Source: CAIXDN01 sp964482085 (GTDB taxonomy: Bacteria; Patescibacteriota; Patescibacteriia; 2-12-FULL-60-25). Taken from it: 38,597 nucleotides of DNA. A program made the translations under genes and the position numbers. The first letter of the stretch is position 1. Each line of letters begins with the position of its first letter. This document shows, piece by piece, positions 8,257 to 16,646 of this stretch. Where the stretch lies: NCBI GenBank assembly GCA_964482085.1, contig CAYZVS010000010.1, forward strand, positions 1-38,597, read 5' to 3'. The notes below the pieces were generated by a model. It had not been told where the DNA came from, made no database searches, and saw nothing but the letters and a program-made list of their open reading frames with translations.

Positions 8257-8294
8257 TAAAACGCCCCGATCAGCATGTGCTATCGGGGCGTTTT
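8257..8294 (-). terminator. Terminator after ftsH
   Basis: AACGCCCCGAT/ATCGGGGCGTT stem with an 11-base loop, read after the ftsH stop on the minus strand and followed by TTTTAT. Confidence 0.88.
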
Positions 8295-8305
8295 CTGTTT
8301 GTCGA

Positions 8306-10165
8306 TTAACCGGTGACTTCTACGCCTTCTTTCTTGAGTTTTGCTTTTGGATTTGCTGGAGGAAAACCGACGACTTTCTCAAATTCATCGCGCTCGATGG
8401 TTTCATGCTTCACAAGGTGGTCGGCGATGCGGTCCATAGCTGGGCGCTGTTCTTTGATGATGCGCATGGCTGTTTCCAGGCCTTGGTTGATCAGGGCATC
8501 GATTTCTTTGTCGATGATGACAGCTTTATCCTCGGAGTAGTCGCGCGTTTCTTGGATTTCACGGCCAAGGAAAATCATGTCTTCACGCTTGCCGTAGGTA
8601 CGTGGGCCGAGAACATCGCTCATGCCCCATTGGGTGACCATGCTACGTGCTGTGGCGGTCGCGTTTTGCATGTCGCTGGAAGCGCCGGTGGTCAAATCGC
8701 CAAAGATGATTTTTTCTGCGGCATATCCGCCGAGCGTCATGGCAATATCTTCTACGTATTCTTCACGACGGCGCATCATGCGGTCTTCTGTTGGAAGTTT
8801 GATCGTGTAACCGGCGGCGCGACCACGGCTTATGATCGAGACTTTTTGAATCGGGTCGGTGTGCGGGAGTAGGTGAGCAACGAGAGCGTGGCCAGCTTCA
8901 TGATAAGCGGTGACTTTGCGCTCTTCTTCATTCATGAGGTGACTGCGGCGCTCTGGACCGAGCATGACTTTTTCTATCGACTCGATGAGATCGGTCATGG
9001 TGACTTCTGTTTGATTACGACGGGCTGCAAGAATAGCGGCTTCGTTCATGAGGTTCATGAGGTCGGCACCAGAGAAGCCTGGGGTGCGCTCGGCCAAACG
9101 ACGGATGTTGACGTCTTTTGCGAGTGGTTTGTTTTTTGCGTGGATGTTCAGAATTTCTTCACGGTCGCGGATGTCTGGTGGATCTAAAACGACACGACGA
9201 TCAAAGCGTCCTGGGCGCAGAAGCGCTGGATCGAGAACGTCAGGACGGTTGGTTGCGGCAACGACAATCACGCCTAAGTTTGGTTCAAAGCCATCCATCT
9301 CAACTAGAATTTGGTTCAAGGTTTGTTCACGTTCATCGTGGGAACCGCCGAGGCCTGATCCGCGTTGGCGGCCGACGGCATCGATTTCATCGATGAAGAT
9401 GATGCAGGGAGCGGTTTTCTTGGCTTTGGCAAATAAGTCACGAACACGTGAAGCACCAACACCGACAAACATTTCTACGAATTCCGAACCGCTGATATGG
9501 AGGAACGGAACATCGGCTTCACCAGCGACGGCGCGGGCGAGGAGTGTTTTACCTGTACCGGGGGAACCCATGAGCAAAACGCCTTTTGGGATCTTGGCAC
9601 CAAGTTTGGAAAATTTTTCTGGGCTTTTTAAGAATTCTACGACTTCCATCAATTCTTGTTTTGCTTCACGAACACCGGCGACATTTGCGAACGTGATTTT
9701 TTCCTGACCCTTGGAGGCCTCGCGGGCTGGGCTCTGTCCAAAAGACATGGCGCGATTGTTTTGACCTTGTACTTGGCGGAAGAAGAACATCATGAGCGCA
9801 AATACCAGCACGAGTGGAATCAGTGATTGCAGCAAGATACCGCCCCAATAGGCAAAGCCAGAGGGCTCTTTGACGGTCGTTTTAATGTTGCGGGCTTTTT
9901 CTGGATCAACGCCATAGCTCGCAAGAAGTTCCGGTACGGAGGCTTGAGCTTCTTTATCGACAAAGACTTTGGAAGAGTCGGATAGGGTGACTTCCATGCG
10001 GTTGCCACGGATAATGATTTCCGTAACCTCGCCTTTATCTAGGCGGTTGGCAAAAGTCGCCTGGTCCAGGGTTTTGTCTGATTCAAGATTGATACTGGCA
10101 AGGGCGATGATGATGAGGACTAAGGCACCACCGATTAGCAGGATATTTCGTAATGTCGGATTCAT
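8306..10165 (-). CDS. ftsH: ATP-dependent zinc metalloprotease FtsH
   Basis: This 619-residue protein is of typical length. TM1 is about 8-27, an extracytoplasmic domain follows to about 105, and TM2 is 108-130. The AAA+ module has Walker A GSPGTGKT (200-207), Walker B IIFIDE (255-260) and the second region of homology with RPGRFDRR. The M41 protease site is HEAGH (422-426), with a downstream SSDMQNAT segment giving the third zinc ligand. FtsH is a membrane-bound hexamer that degrades unfolded or regulatory membrane proteins. It is flanked by strong terminators, so it forms its own transcription unit. Its promoter appears to lie inside the terminator of the upstream S1 gene. Confidence 0.98.
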   Translation of the reverse strand: MNPTLRNILLIGGALVLIIIALASINLESDKTLDQATFANRLDKGEVTEIIIRGNRMEVTLSDSSKVFVDKEAQASVPELLASYGVDPEKARNIKTTVKEPSGFAYWGGILLQSLIPLVLVFALMMFFFRQVQGQNNRAMSFGQSPAREASKGQEKITFANVAGVREAKQELMEVVEFLKSPEKFSKLGAKIPKGVLLMGSPGTGKTLLARAVAGEADVPFLHISGSEFVEMFVGVGASRVRDLFAKAKKTAPCIIFIDEIDAVGRQRGSGLGGSHDEREQTLNQILVEMDGFEPNLGVIVVAATNRPDVLDPALLRPGRFDRRVVLDPPDIRDREEILNIHAKNKPLAKDVNIRRLAERTPGFSGADLMNLMNEAAILAARRNQTEVTMTDLIESIEKVMLGPERRSHLMNEEERKVTAYHEAGHALVAHLLPHTDPIQKVSIISRGRAAGYTIKLPTEDRMMRRREEYVEDIAMTLGGYAAEKIIFGDLTTGASSDMQNATATARSMVTQWGMSDVLGPRTYGKREDMIFLGREIQETRDYSEDKAVIIDKEIDALINQGLETAMRIIKEQRPAMDRIADHLVKHETIERDEFEKVVGFPPANPKAKLKKEGVEVTG

Positions 10166-10177
10166 AGGGATTTGCCG

Positions 10178-10206
10178 AGATTAAACGAAAACCGCCCCAT
10201 TGTCCA
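10178..10206 (-). promoter_or_regulatory. Promoter of ftsH nested in the S1 terminator
   Basis: On the minus strand TGGACA (complement of 10201-10206) and TAATCT (10178-10183) are 17 bp apart. The -35 lies in the loop of the terminator hairpin of the S1 gene. The -10 is 12 nt before the ftsH ATG. Confidence 0.55.
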
Positions 10207-10220
10207 TGGGGCGGTTTTCT
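10186..10220 (-). terminator. Terminator after the S1-domain gene
   Basis: GAAAACCGCCCCAT/ATGGGGCGGTTTTC with loop TGTCC, located 18 bp after the S1 stop codon. Confidence 0.9.
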
Positions 10221-10237
10221 TTGCTTTAGGGCCAATC

Positions 10238-11341
10238 TTAGGCCTGCGTTTCTTCTTTTTCATCTTTGCCATCCTTGAGTTTGCGCAAGGAGAGGCCGAG
10301 GCGATGAGTTGCGGCATCGAGCGAGATGATGCGGAAGTCGAATTCGTCGCCGACGCGAGCGATTTCATTGACGTCTTTGACTGGCTTTGCGGCCAATTCG
10401 CTGATGTGAGCGAGACCGTGAATGTCTGGGTCGAGCTCGACGAACAATCCAAATGGATTGATCTTGAGTACGCGTCCCTTGACCCACTGGTTGAGCTCGT
10501 ATTTTGAAGCCACGGACTTCCATGGGTCATCGACGAGTTTCTTCATCGAAAGGAAAATCTTGGATCCTTCAATGTTGATGATCTCAGCGCGGACATGGTC
10601 GCCGACTTTGAGAACATCGCGCGGATGGTCGATGCGCTGCCAAGCGATTTCAGAGATGTGAACAAGACCTTCTAAGTTGGCTTCAAAGCGCACAAATGCA
10701 CCGAAGTCTGTGACGGCCGTGACGTCGCCTTCTACGGCATCACCAACCTTGTACTTGGAGAGAATCGATTCCTGCTTGGTTTCCCAAACGGCCTTTTCTG
10801 AAACAACGACTTTTTCTTCCTCTTCGTTCACATCAAGAATTTTGACGTCGATGCTTTGACCGACGAGCTGCTTCAACTTTTCTTGAATCTTGCTCTTTTC
10901 ACCACCGGCAACACGCGGATAGTTGGCAGGGGAGAGTTGCGAGACTGGAACGAAAGCCGGCACACCTTCTACGCGAGTAATGAGACCACCCTTGTTGGCG
11001 TCCAATACTTTGACGTTAAGAACGGTATTGGCGGCAAGCAATTCTTTGATCTTGTCCCATGAGCGTTTGCGGCCAGCGCCCTTGAGTGAGAGTTCGAGTT
11101 CACCGAATTCGTTGTCGAGCTCGATGACGGTTGCTTCTACTTCATCTCCAGCGCGGAGATCAAGGTGCTTGTCGAGTTCTGGTCCACGGATCAAACCGAT
11201 GGCAAGGCCACCGACATCGACGCGGATTTCATTACGGCCAACGGCGATGACGGCGCCTTTGACGGTTTCGCCAACTTGCGGGTAGGCGACGGGTTGCGAC
11301 TCGAGGAGTTCCTCGAGAGCGGAGATTTTCTTTATTTCCAT
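10238..11341 (-). CDS. rpsA: S1 RNA-binding domain protein, ribosomal protein S1 homologue
   Basis: The preferred start is the ATG at 11341 (MEIKKISALEELLE), giving 367 residues; an upstream ATG at 11374 would add 11 residues that overlap a leader hairpin. Four consecutive S1 domains are visible, opening GETVKGAVIAVG, ANTVLNVKVLDA, GDAVEGDVTAVTDFGAFV and NQWVKGRVLKINPFGLFV. The third and fourth carry the classic ...FGxFV and GLVHISE / GLAHISE motifs. Four-domain S1 proteins are usual in Gram-positives and many reduced lineages, against six in E. coli. It should bind mRNA at the small ribosomal subunit. Its leader of about 180 nt is structured and ends with a terminator-like hairpin directly before the start. 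Confidence 0.92.
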   Translation of the reverse strand: MEIKKISALEELLESQPVAYPQVGETVKGAVIAVGRNEIRVDVGGLAIGLIRGPELDKHLDLRAGDEVEATVIELDNEFGELELSLKGAGRKRSWDKIKELLAANTVLNVKVLDANKGGLITRVEGVPAFVPVSQLSPANYPRVAGGEKSKIQEKLKQLVGQSIDVKILDVNEEEEKVVVSEKAVWETKQESILSKYKVGDAVEGDVTAVTDFGAFVRFEANLEGLVHISEIAWQRIDHPRDVLKVGDHVRAEIINIEGSKIFLSMKKLVDDPWKSVASKYELNQWVKGRVLKINPFGLFVELDPDIHGLAHISELAAKPVKDVNEIARVGDEFDFRIISLDAATHRLGLSLRKLKDGKDEKEETQA

Positions 11342-11352
11342 AGTTAATGAAA

Positions 11353-11399
11353 AACAACAGGAGGGACTGAACACCCAGAACCTGTTGTTATTTGGCTAG
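11353..11399 (-). promoter_or_regulatory. Terminator-like hairpin immediately before the S1 start codon
   Basis: AACAACAGG and CCTGTTGTT form a 9-bp stem with a 29-nt spacer. On the minus strand it is followed by TTTTTC, 11 bases before the ATG at 11341. This is the shape of an attenuator or autoregulatory leader element. Confidence 0.5.
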
Positions 11400-11403
11400 G
11401 TTA

Positions 11404-11496
11404 TGAGCTTAGGAAGTCTTCCTCCTAAACCTGTCTGCCGCGGCTAAGATGCCCGGACCAGACAATGAATGATGGTGTCAGTCGGGCAGAAGCTTA
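11404..11496 (-). ncRNA. Structured 5' leader of the S1 gene (candidate cis-regulatory RNA)
   Basis: On the minus strand several helices can form. TGCCCG pairs with CGGGCA, and the bulged extension AC..GACA/TGTC..GT closes a loop. TTAGGA pairs with TCCTAA, or GGAAG with CTTCC. These lie between the presumed promoter and the start-proximal hairpin. I recognise no known riboswitch. Confidence 0.35.
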
Positions 11497-11519
11497 CGAA
11501 AAAGCTTGCATTTGGTCAA
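11491..11519 (-). promoter_or_regulatory. Candidate promoter for the S1 leader
   Basis: On the minus strand TTGACC (11514-11519) and TAAGCT (11491-11496) are 17 bp apart. The position just downstream of the DUF2339 gene fits a separate S1 transcript with a leader of about 140 nt. The -10 match is modest. Confidence 0.4.
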
Positions 11520-11522
11520 GCC

Positions 11523-13583
11523 TTAGCCTTCAATTCTCGATTTGAACTTGTTGTAGAGAAAACCAGCGATGAGTAGGATGCCACCCAAGGAGATGAAGGT
11601 GATAAAGCGGGCAAAGTTGTCGAGTTCCGCTGTGTCGATGAGAAGTACTTTTGCGGTGACAAGGCCAAAGAGTGCGACGGCAGAACCGCGTGACAAAATC
11701 GATTTGCCGAGTATGCCGTAGATGACGAGCAGTATTCCGTATACAAGCCAGACGACTGATAGTGCTACCTGCATGGTTTGATCCAGTCCTCCCAGAATCC
11801 GAACGCCGTTGGTTGTTTCTACGGAGACGAGGAAGAAGAGAAAGATGTTTGTTGCTAACCATGTCGCTGGTTTTAGGAAGCTGTATTCATCTTTGCCTAT
11901 TTTATTTTCTGCGCTGCGGAGATGGACATGGACTGTCGCCAAGATTGCCGCGCAGATGATTAACGCGAGAACGCGTGGTGAAAGAAAAATGCTATCGGTT
12001 TGATAGGTAACTGCCTCTACTATCGCTAATAAACCAGCGATTCCGACTGTTGCGATACCACAGAGTCGAATCGCAAGGCTACGAATCCAAGTTCCTCCCA
12101 TGATGGCGAGCGAGCCAAGTACAACGGCGGCCGTCGACATCCAGAGTAGTTGGTCGGGTTTATAGAAGGCGGCAATTTCCGTTGTAACGGTTATGAGGAT
12201 GAGTAGGTAGGTGATGATGAGATGCACGCTCGCAAGTGCTGAGCGTTGAGCTTCTTTTGTTTTCAAGAGTTTTTGCTCGTCAAACCATGCCATGCCAAGA
12301 AATGCTCCAATCGCGATGACGAGGACAAGTATGCGCGTGTTGAACCAGGCGATGGTTGCTGTTGGAGTGCCGAGACCATCGATAAGACCGATTGCTGCGA
12401 GGCCAAAGAGGACATGTGACAGAAGGTTGAGTCCGCGTGATTTGAGTTTATCGGCCACGATACCAAGTGTCAGTGCTTCAAATGTCCACGCGAGGAGAAA
12501 CCAGCGTCGTTCTTCAAAATACAGCGGCGCAGCGAGCGCTAAAAAACTGCTTCCGATCCCGATAAAAAGAATGCGCTCTTTCCAGGCGGCAATTCCAAAG
12601 TGGATGACAGCAAAGAGTAATGCGAGGAGCGCAGCCCAAACGCGAGTTTCGATCTGTTCCGGTTGCCAACTCGACAGCGCGGCAAAGAAAAAGATCGGAT
12701 TGGTGCAGAGCAGGAGATAATCGGCGGGGTCGAGGTTACCTTTGCTGACTCGGAATAGACTTCTGGCAAAGAATTCTGCAAAGAGGAGGCCGAGATAGGT
12801 GAAAGGGATGTACCAAGAAATGCTTTGGTTGCCGAGCGTCCATGCGCCGTAGGCGAGTATTGTTCCGACAAAAGAGAGCCCGGGAAGGATTCTCCATGGC
12901 TTGTACCAGGAGATGGCGAGCATGACGCCGTTTAAGAGCAAGAGATAGACAAAGAAGGCATGTGGGGAATCGATGCGCGAGTCGAGCAAGAACGGCGTTA
13001 GATAGCCACCGATCATGGCAAAGACTGCGAGTGATTGTGTGTTGAAACGGAGAGCGAGCGCGATGCCGGTCATCGTGACGGCGCAAACCAAGATGAAACC
13101 AATAGCCGGAGGGACAAGGCTGTAAACCATGGTGGCTGCGTACAAACTTAAATACCAAGCGCCAAGTCCAGTTCCGATGAGCACGTGAGCAAAAGAACGC
13201 ATGCTTTTTTCAAGCCACGCACCAACTCCAAGAAGTGTTGCACCGAGTACAAGGCCTAATGCAACTCGGAGTGTCGGAGAGATGAGATTATTTTCAATCG
13301 CAAAACGTAATAAGAAGCCAAGTCCGAGCAACAGTGCGATACCACCGACAGCTGTATAAACCCATGCGCCCATTTTGAATTCCCATGCCGGTTTCTCGGT
13401 TTTTTTAGGAGTTGTTACTGGTAAGGCGGAAGGGGCTTCTTTGATGGTTGGCTCTTTATGAATAGCCGGAGTCGGACGCTCTTGCGGAGCGGGCAATGTG
13501 GAGTTGAAGCGTTCTTCAAGTTTTTGGATGCGCCACAGAAGGTAGCCGAAGCCGATACAGAGCAGGAATATGAGGAAAACCAT
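11523..13583 (-). CDS. DUF2339-type large integral membrane protein
   Basis: The product has 686 residues. A single N-terminal TM with the coiled stretch LLWRIQKLEERF is followed by a Pro/Lys-rich linker (about 30-65) and then roughly 18 closely spaced hydrophobic helices. The region KMGAWVYTAVGGIALLLGLG is typical of DUF2339. The function of the family is unknown, and I can add only that it is an envelope protein. It is divergent from the gene at 13612 with 28 bp between starts, and ends 181 bp before the S1 start. A TAGCAT lies 10 nt upstream of the ATG as a possible -10. Confidence 0.85.
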   Translation of the reverse strand: MVFLIFLLCIGFGYLLWRIQKLEERFNSTLPAPQERPTPAIHKEPTIKEAPSALPVTTPKKTEKPAWEFKMGAWVYTAVGGIALLLGLGFLLRFAIENNLISPTLRVALGLVLGATLLGVGAWLEKSMRSFAHVLIGTGLGAWYLSLYAATMVYSLVPPAIGFILVCAVTMTGIALALRFNTQSLAVFAMIGGYLTPFLLDSRIDSPHAFFVYLLLLNGVMLAISWYKPWRILPGLSFVGTILAYGAWTLGNQSISWYIPFTYLGLLFAEFFARSLFRVSKGNLDPADYLLLCTNPIFFFAALSSWQPEQIETRVWAALLALLFAVIHFGIAAWKERILFIGIGSSFLALAAPLYFEERRWFLLAWTFEALTLGIVADKLKSRGLNLLSHVLFGLAAIGLIDGLGTPTATIAWFNTRILVLVIAIGAFLGMAWFDEQKLLKTKEAQRSALASVHLIITYLLILITVTTEIAAFYKPDQLLWMSTAAVVLGSLAIMGGTWIRSLAIRLCGIATVGIAGLLAIVEAVTYQTDSIFLSPRVLALIICAAILATVHVHLRSAENKIGKDEYSFLKPATWLATNIFLFFLVSVETTNGVRILGGLDQTMQVALSVVWLVYGILLVIYGILGKSILSRGSAVALFGLVTAKVLLIDTAELDNFARFITFISLGGILLIAGFLYNKFKSRIEG

Positions 13584-13597
13584 AGTTGTTCATATGC

Positions 13598-13611
13598 TAT
13601 CCTATGTTGAT
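13598..13611 (+). promoter_or_regulatory. -10 element TATCCT, 8 nt before the start at 13612
   Basis: TATCCT (13598-13603) followed by 8 nt and the ATG fits the window-wide TAnnCT-N8-ATG pattern. It decides between in-frame ATGs at 13570, 13594 and 13612: only the last would lie at the 5' end of such a transcript. Confidence 0.5.
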
Positions 13612-14289
13612 ATGGAGCGCTATCTGAACTTGCATGACATGACCGCGGTCGCTGATTTTATGGAATCCGTGATTGATTTTTTGCCGGATAAGGATCGCAA
13701 GCCTTATCAGCAACTTATTGATGCTGTACATGGTCACTCGCATGTTTCACGCGAGCGTTTGGCGGAAGCGGCAAAGAATATCGGGGCAGTTACGTGGCCG
13801 GCTAGACGCGCGCTTGGACATTTCTTGGCAACGGTTGGATCGGAGCTGGAGTGGGAGGCGGTGCTTGAACAGGCGAGACCGGCCACGGCGCTTTTACTGA
13901 AGCGTTTACGTCGTTCTGCTGAGGTCGGAACCATTAGCGAGGTCTTGAAAACAACGGATGCACAGTATGCGATTGGTCCGGATCAGGAAATCGAATTGTC
14001 TATGCTTCGAGACGAGGTTCGATATCACATTTGGGAGTCGCATCATGAGGCTCTTGGACCTATGATCGATGAGACGCGCGTTGAACTGGAAGCTATCAAG
14101 AAGCGTCTCAAGCGTTTGCGTGAGCAAGCAACGAAGAGCGATGAAGCGACACGCAATCGACTACTTGATACTTTGGAACGATTTGAGGATAAACTTTATT
14201 TTGGAGGAGAGCTATTACCGCTTGAATCGTTGGATGCAGAGATTCTCTTTGACGCGGAAGATTCAGAAGGTCCTACGGGGAGAGAATAA
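13612..14289 (+). CDS. Conserved-looking hypothetical helical protein
   Basis: I do not recognise this 225-residue protein. It looks soluble and almost entirely helical. The middle holds repeated Ala/Leu/Arg-rich helices (around LGHFLATVGSELEWEAVLEQ), and a charged coiled-coil region runs from TRVELEAIKKRLKRLREQ to about LDTLERFEDKLYF. The tail is acidic. No signal peptide or TM is seen. Earlier ATGs at 13570 and 13594 exist, but the first would overlap the divergent DUF2339 gene and neither fits the -10 placement. It is monocistronic with a strong terminator behind it. Confidence 0.7.
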   Translation: MERYLNLHDMTAVADFMESVIDFLPDKDRKPYQQLIDAVHGHSHVSRERLAEAAKNIGAVTWPARRALGHFLATVGSELEWEAVLEQARPATALLLKRLRRSAEVGTISEVLKTTDAQYAIGPDQEIELSMLRDEVRYHIWESHHEALGPMIDETRVELEAIKKRLKRLREQATKSDEATRNRLLDTLERFEDKLYFGGELLPLESLDAEILFDAEDSEGPTGRE

Positions 14290-14320
14290 AAAAACAGTCC
14301 GCCTCGGCGGACTGTTTTTT
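14290..14320. terminator. Bidirectional terminator
   Basis: AAAACAGTCCGCC/GGCGGACTGTTTT with a two-base loop has A and T runs on either side. It lies between convergent genes ending at 14289 and 14319, and the stop codon of the latter is next to its T run. Confidence 0.92.
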
Positions 14321-15647
14321 ATTTTGCGTTTACGGTTTGTGGCTCGATCCAGATTTCTCGACCGACATTATCCGTGAGACGTGCCGTGAAGACGATTGGC
14401 AATGTGTCGACTTTGATACTTGCACGACAGATATCAGAGGGACAATCCGTAATACGTTCTCCGTTGCGGAAGATCGTGATGCGGACCTGCCCGCTTGGCG
14501 ACCAGCCCATGGCAACGATGTTCACCGTTTCTCCGATGGCTGCGTCCGTACGATCCGCCGAGCCAGAAATATAGATACCGCTTTGGTCGGCCACGGCTCC
14601 ACCGGTGGCGCTGGCGCCAATCACTAATGTTTGTTCATTGGACCAGACGTCATTTCCGTCCGTATCAACTCCTCGTGAGGAGAAGGTGAGGAGACTTCCT
14701 TCTGGATAAGAGGTGGTATCAAACGAGAGATCACAGCTTACGAGACTGGTTGCCGTGCCAAAACTACACGCGCGGGCGACATTTCCATTTAGATACATAT
14801 CGATGCGAGCTAGTCCTTTAGTGGAATGTATCGCTTCCGTATGTGCCGTTACGATAACGCCGCGTCGAATGTCTTTGCTTGGTGTAACCGTGAGCGTGGC
14901 TTTTGCTGTGACGGGAACAGGGGTAACGGCCTGGCCGGGAACGGGACGCTGAATACGGATGCCTTGAGTCCAGACATTTGTTCCGGCGTTGTCATGAATG
15001 TCGGCATTCACAAAGATTTCCGTTCCAGCTGGGTAGTCTTTGCTGTCGATTGATTGGTTGCAATTTGTTTGACCAGAAAGATCGCATACGGCTTTGATTA
15101 AGCCGTTCATCCAGATGTCGGCGTGATCGAGTCCGGTGGGAGAGGACGCTTCTAAATGATAGGTTGTTTTTTCACCGGCATTTAATAGCAAGGTCGATGA
15201 ATCGACCCAGGTTTTATGGGCGATTATTGGTTTGGTTGGGCTTACAGGTTGTGTGTCCGTAATGGTGAGAACGGTTTCATTTGAGCGGTTCATGTCACCG
15301 GCCTTGTCATACGCTGTAGTGGAGAAACGGACATCGCGTGTGCTTAGACCGTTGGTCCAGTAGGTTGCTGTGAATACACAGTCCGAGGTTGTGCAGATCT
15401 TTACGCGAGCATCGTTTACGTAAATTTCAAGGCGGTCGATACCATCGGCATCTGTTGCATTTGCAGAGTAAGAAAATGTTTCACCCTGACCGATACGGAG
15501 CATCGCCGGGGAAGTTGTCGTCTCGATTTTTGGTCCGAGATTGGATGATACGATGGCCTGTGTTGGTAGAAGTGGCGTCGATACCATTGATACCGTAAAG
15601 ACAAGTGCTGTTACGGCACGAAAAAATGGTCTTGAGGAGGTCTTCAT
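14319..15647 (-). CDS. Exported protein with four Ig-like repeats, each with a cysteine pair
   Basis: The 442-residue protein has a signal peptide (about 1-31, ending LPTQA). It then has four beta-sandwich-like units of about 100 residues that share a core: a strand ending in (I/M)(Y/W/F)xNxxxxxxC, a short turn and a second Cys. The pairs are CTTSDC, CDLSGQTNC, C-10 residues-C and CPSDIC. I infer a disulfide-closed hairpin in each extracellular domain. No anchor or sorting signal is visible. It is the last gene of the glycan cluster, 33 bp after a glycosyltransferase, and has the clearest Shine-Dalgarno site in the window (AAGGAG, 7 nt before the ATG). Adhesion or S-layer-like function is only a guess. 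Confidence 0.78.
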   Translation of the reverse strand: MKTSSRPFFRAVTALVFTVSMVSTPLLPTQAIVSSNLGPKIETTTSPAMLRIGQGETFSYSANATDADGIDRLEIYVNDARVKICTTSDCVFTATYWTNGLSTRDVRFSTTAYDKAGDMNRSNETVLTITDTQPVSPTKPIIAHKTWVDSSTLLLNAGEKTTYHLEASSPTGLDHADIWMNGLIKAVCDLSGQTNCNQSIDSKDYPAGTEIFVNADIHDNAGTNVWTQGIRIQRPVPGQAVTPVPVTAKATLTVTPSKDIRRGVIVTAHTEAIHSTKGLARIDMYLNGNVARACSFGTATSLVSCDLSFDTTSYPEGSLLTFSSRGVDTDGNDVWSNEQTLVIGASATGGAVADQSGIYISGSADRTDAAIGETVNIVAMGWSPSGQVRITIFRNGERITDCPSDICRASIKVDTLPIVFTARLTDNVGREIWIEPQTVNAK

Positions 15648-15654
15648 ATGAATT

Positions 15655-15660
15655 CTCCTT
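15655..15660 (-). promoter_or_regulatory. Strong Shine-Dalgarno site of the Ig-like protein gene
   Basis: AAGGAG lies 7 nt before the ATG at 15647. It contrasts with the many genes here that have none, and fits translation from an operon transcript. A TTGACA (15679-15684) with TAAGGA 17 bp on overlaps it; if that were the promoter, the transcript would start after the site. Confidence 0.7.
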
Positions 15661-15680
15661 AGCAGAAAAATAACAAAATG

Positions 15681-16646
15681 TCAATCCTTGAGGAGAATGC
15701 CTAGGATTTTTTTTACGGCTTCCGACCAGTCTTTTAAGTCCGTTTGGGTCTGATAGGCACTAGGATAAGCGAGAATATTGGATACGGCTTGTACCCAATG
15801 CTGGGGTTTGGCAGGTGAAGCGAGTACAGATCCGAACGGAGCTGTTTCTGGCAGTGCTCCGGCTGTTGAAGCGATACAGGGTGTCCCAAAGCGAGCGGCT
15901 TCATGAAGTGGAAGTCCAAAACCTTCGTACCAGCTCGGGTACAAGAAAGCTGTAGCTTGCGCGTAGAGCGTATCCAGTTCTTTGTCGGAGATGCGGCCCA
16001 GGGTATCGTCTCCGACGAGTTTAAGATCAAGTCCGGTTTCTTTTGCTACAAGACGTGAGAGCGAAGCATTTTTTCTTGGGTCTTTTGCGCCGAGTGCTAA
16101 CAGGAATGGGCGAGGTGGTTTGTTTGCTGTCGGGGGGATGCTTTCATTGTTTATTCCCATTGGAATTACGGTTATGCGCTCGACTGGGATATTAAGCAGA
16201 TCGACAAGATCGCGTTTTGTAGTTTCTGACACAGCAAAAATCCATTTCGCATTTTGTATTTGTCGTTTAGCGCCAATAGCACGATGCCAGAGGCGGGATT
16301 TCCAAGAGAACCATTGTGGCTCGATCAAGAAAGAAAGATCATGGACAATGAGCGCGTAAGGTTTTTTTGGTCGACCAATCCAGCCGATATTGGGTAAAAA
16401 AAGGATGTCGCTGTTGCTGGAGAAGAGCTGGTCGAGGCTCGTGAGGCCCAAAGCAAAAGCGATTGAAAGGAATTTATTTGGAATTCCGAGATGTTCATCT
16501 ATTTGAGGTGGTCGATGCGTGCCTGATGTAGCCACGGTTATCGACGCGCGTTGTTTGCGTAGTTCTTGTAGGAGGCCAGTAGCCACGCGTTTTACGCCAC
16601 CGGAACTTGGATCGGCGAGGGATCGACCATCAAATAAGATGTTCAT
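15681..16646 (-). CDS. Glycosyltransferase, GT4-like family 1
   Basis: This 321-residue protein has a GT-B architecture. The N-terminus MNILFDGRSLADPSSGGVKR carries the acceptor-side Gly-rich loop. The mid region has LIVHDLSFL and IFAVSETTKRDL. The donor-binding C-terminal half has LLALGAKDPRKN and the retaining-GT signature PSWYEGFGLPLHEA with the E-x7-E spacing. It should transfer a sugar from a nucleotide donor onto a lipid-linked glycan in the cytosol. The start overlaps the stop of the upstream glycosyltransferase (ATGA at 16643-16646), implying translational coupling. Sugar specificity cannot be read from the sequence. Confidence 0.9.
   Translation of the reverse strand: MNILFDGRSLADPSSGGVKRVATGLLQELRKQRASITVATSGTHRPPQIDEHLGIPNKFLSIAFALGLTSLDQLFSSNSDILFLPNIGWIGRPKKPYALIVHDLSFLIEPQWFSWKSRLWHRAIGAKRQIQNAKWIFAVSETTKRDLVDLLNIPVERITVIPMGINNESIPPTANKPPRPFLLALGAKDPRKNASLSRLVAKETGLDLKLVGDDTLGRISDKELDTLYAQATAFLYPSWYEGFGLPLHEAARFGTPCIASTAGALPETAPFGSVLASPAKPQHWVQAVSNILAYPSAYQTQTDLKDWSEAVKKILGILLKD

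Noticed and set aside
14337..15598. Plus-strand frames within the Ig-like protein gene
   Set aside because: Antisense to a gene with a signal peptide, strong Shine-Dalgarno site and repeated domains.
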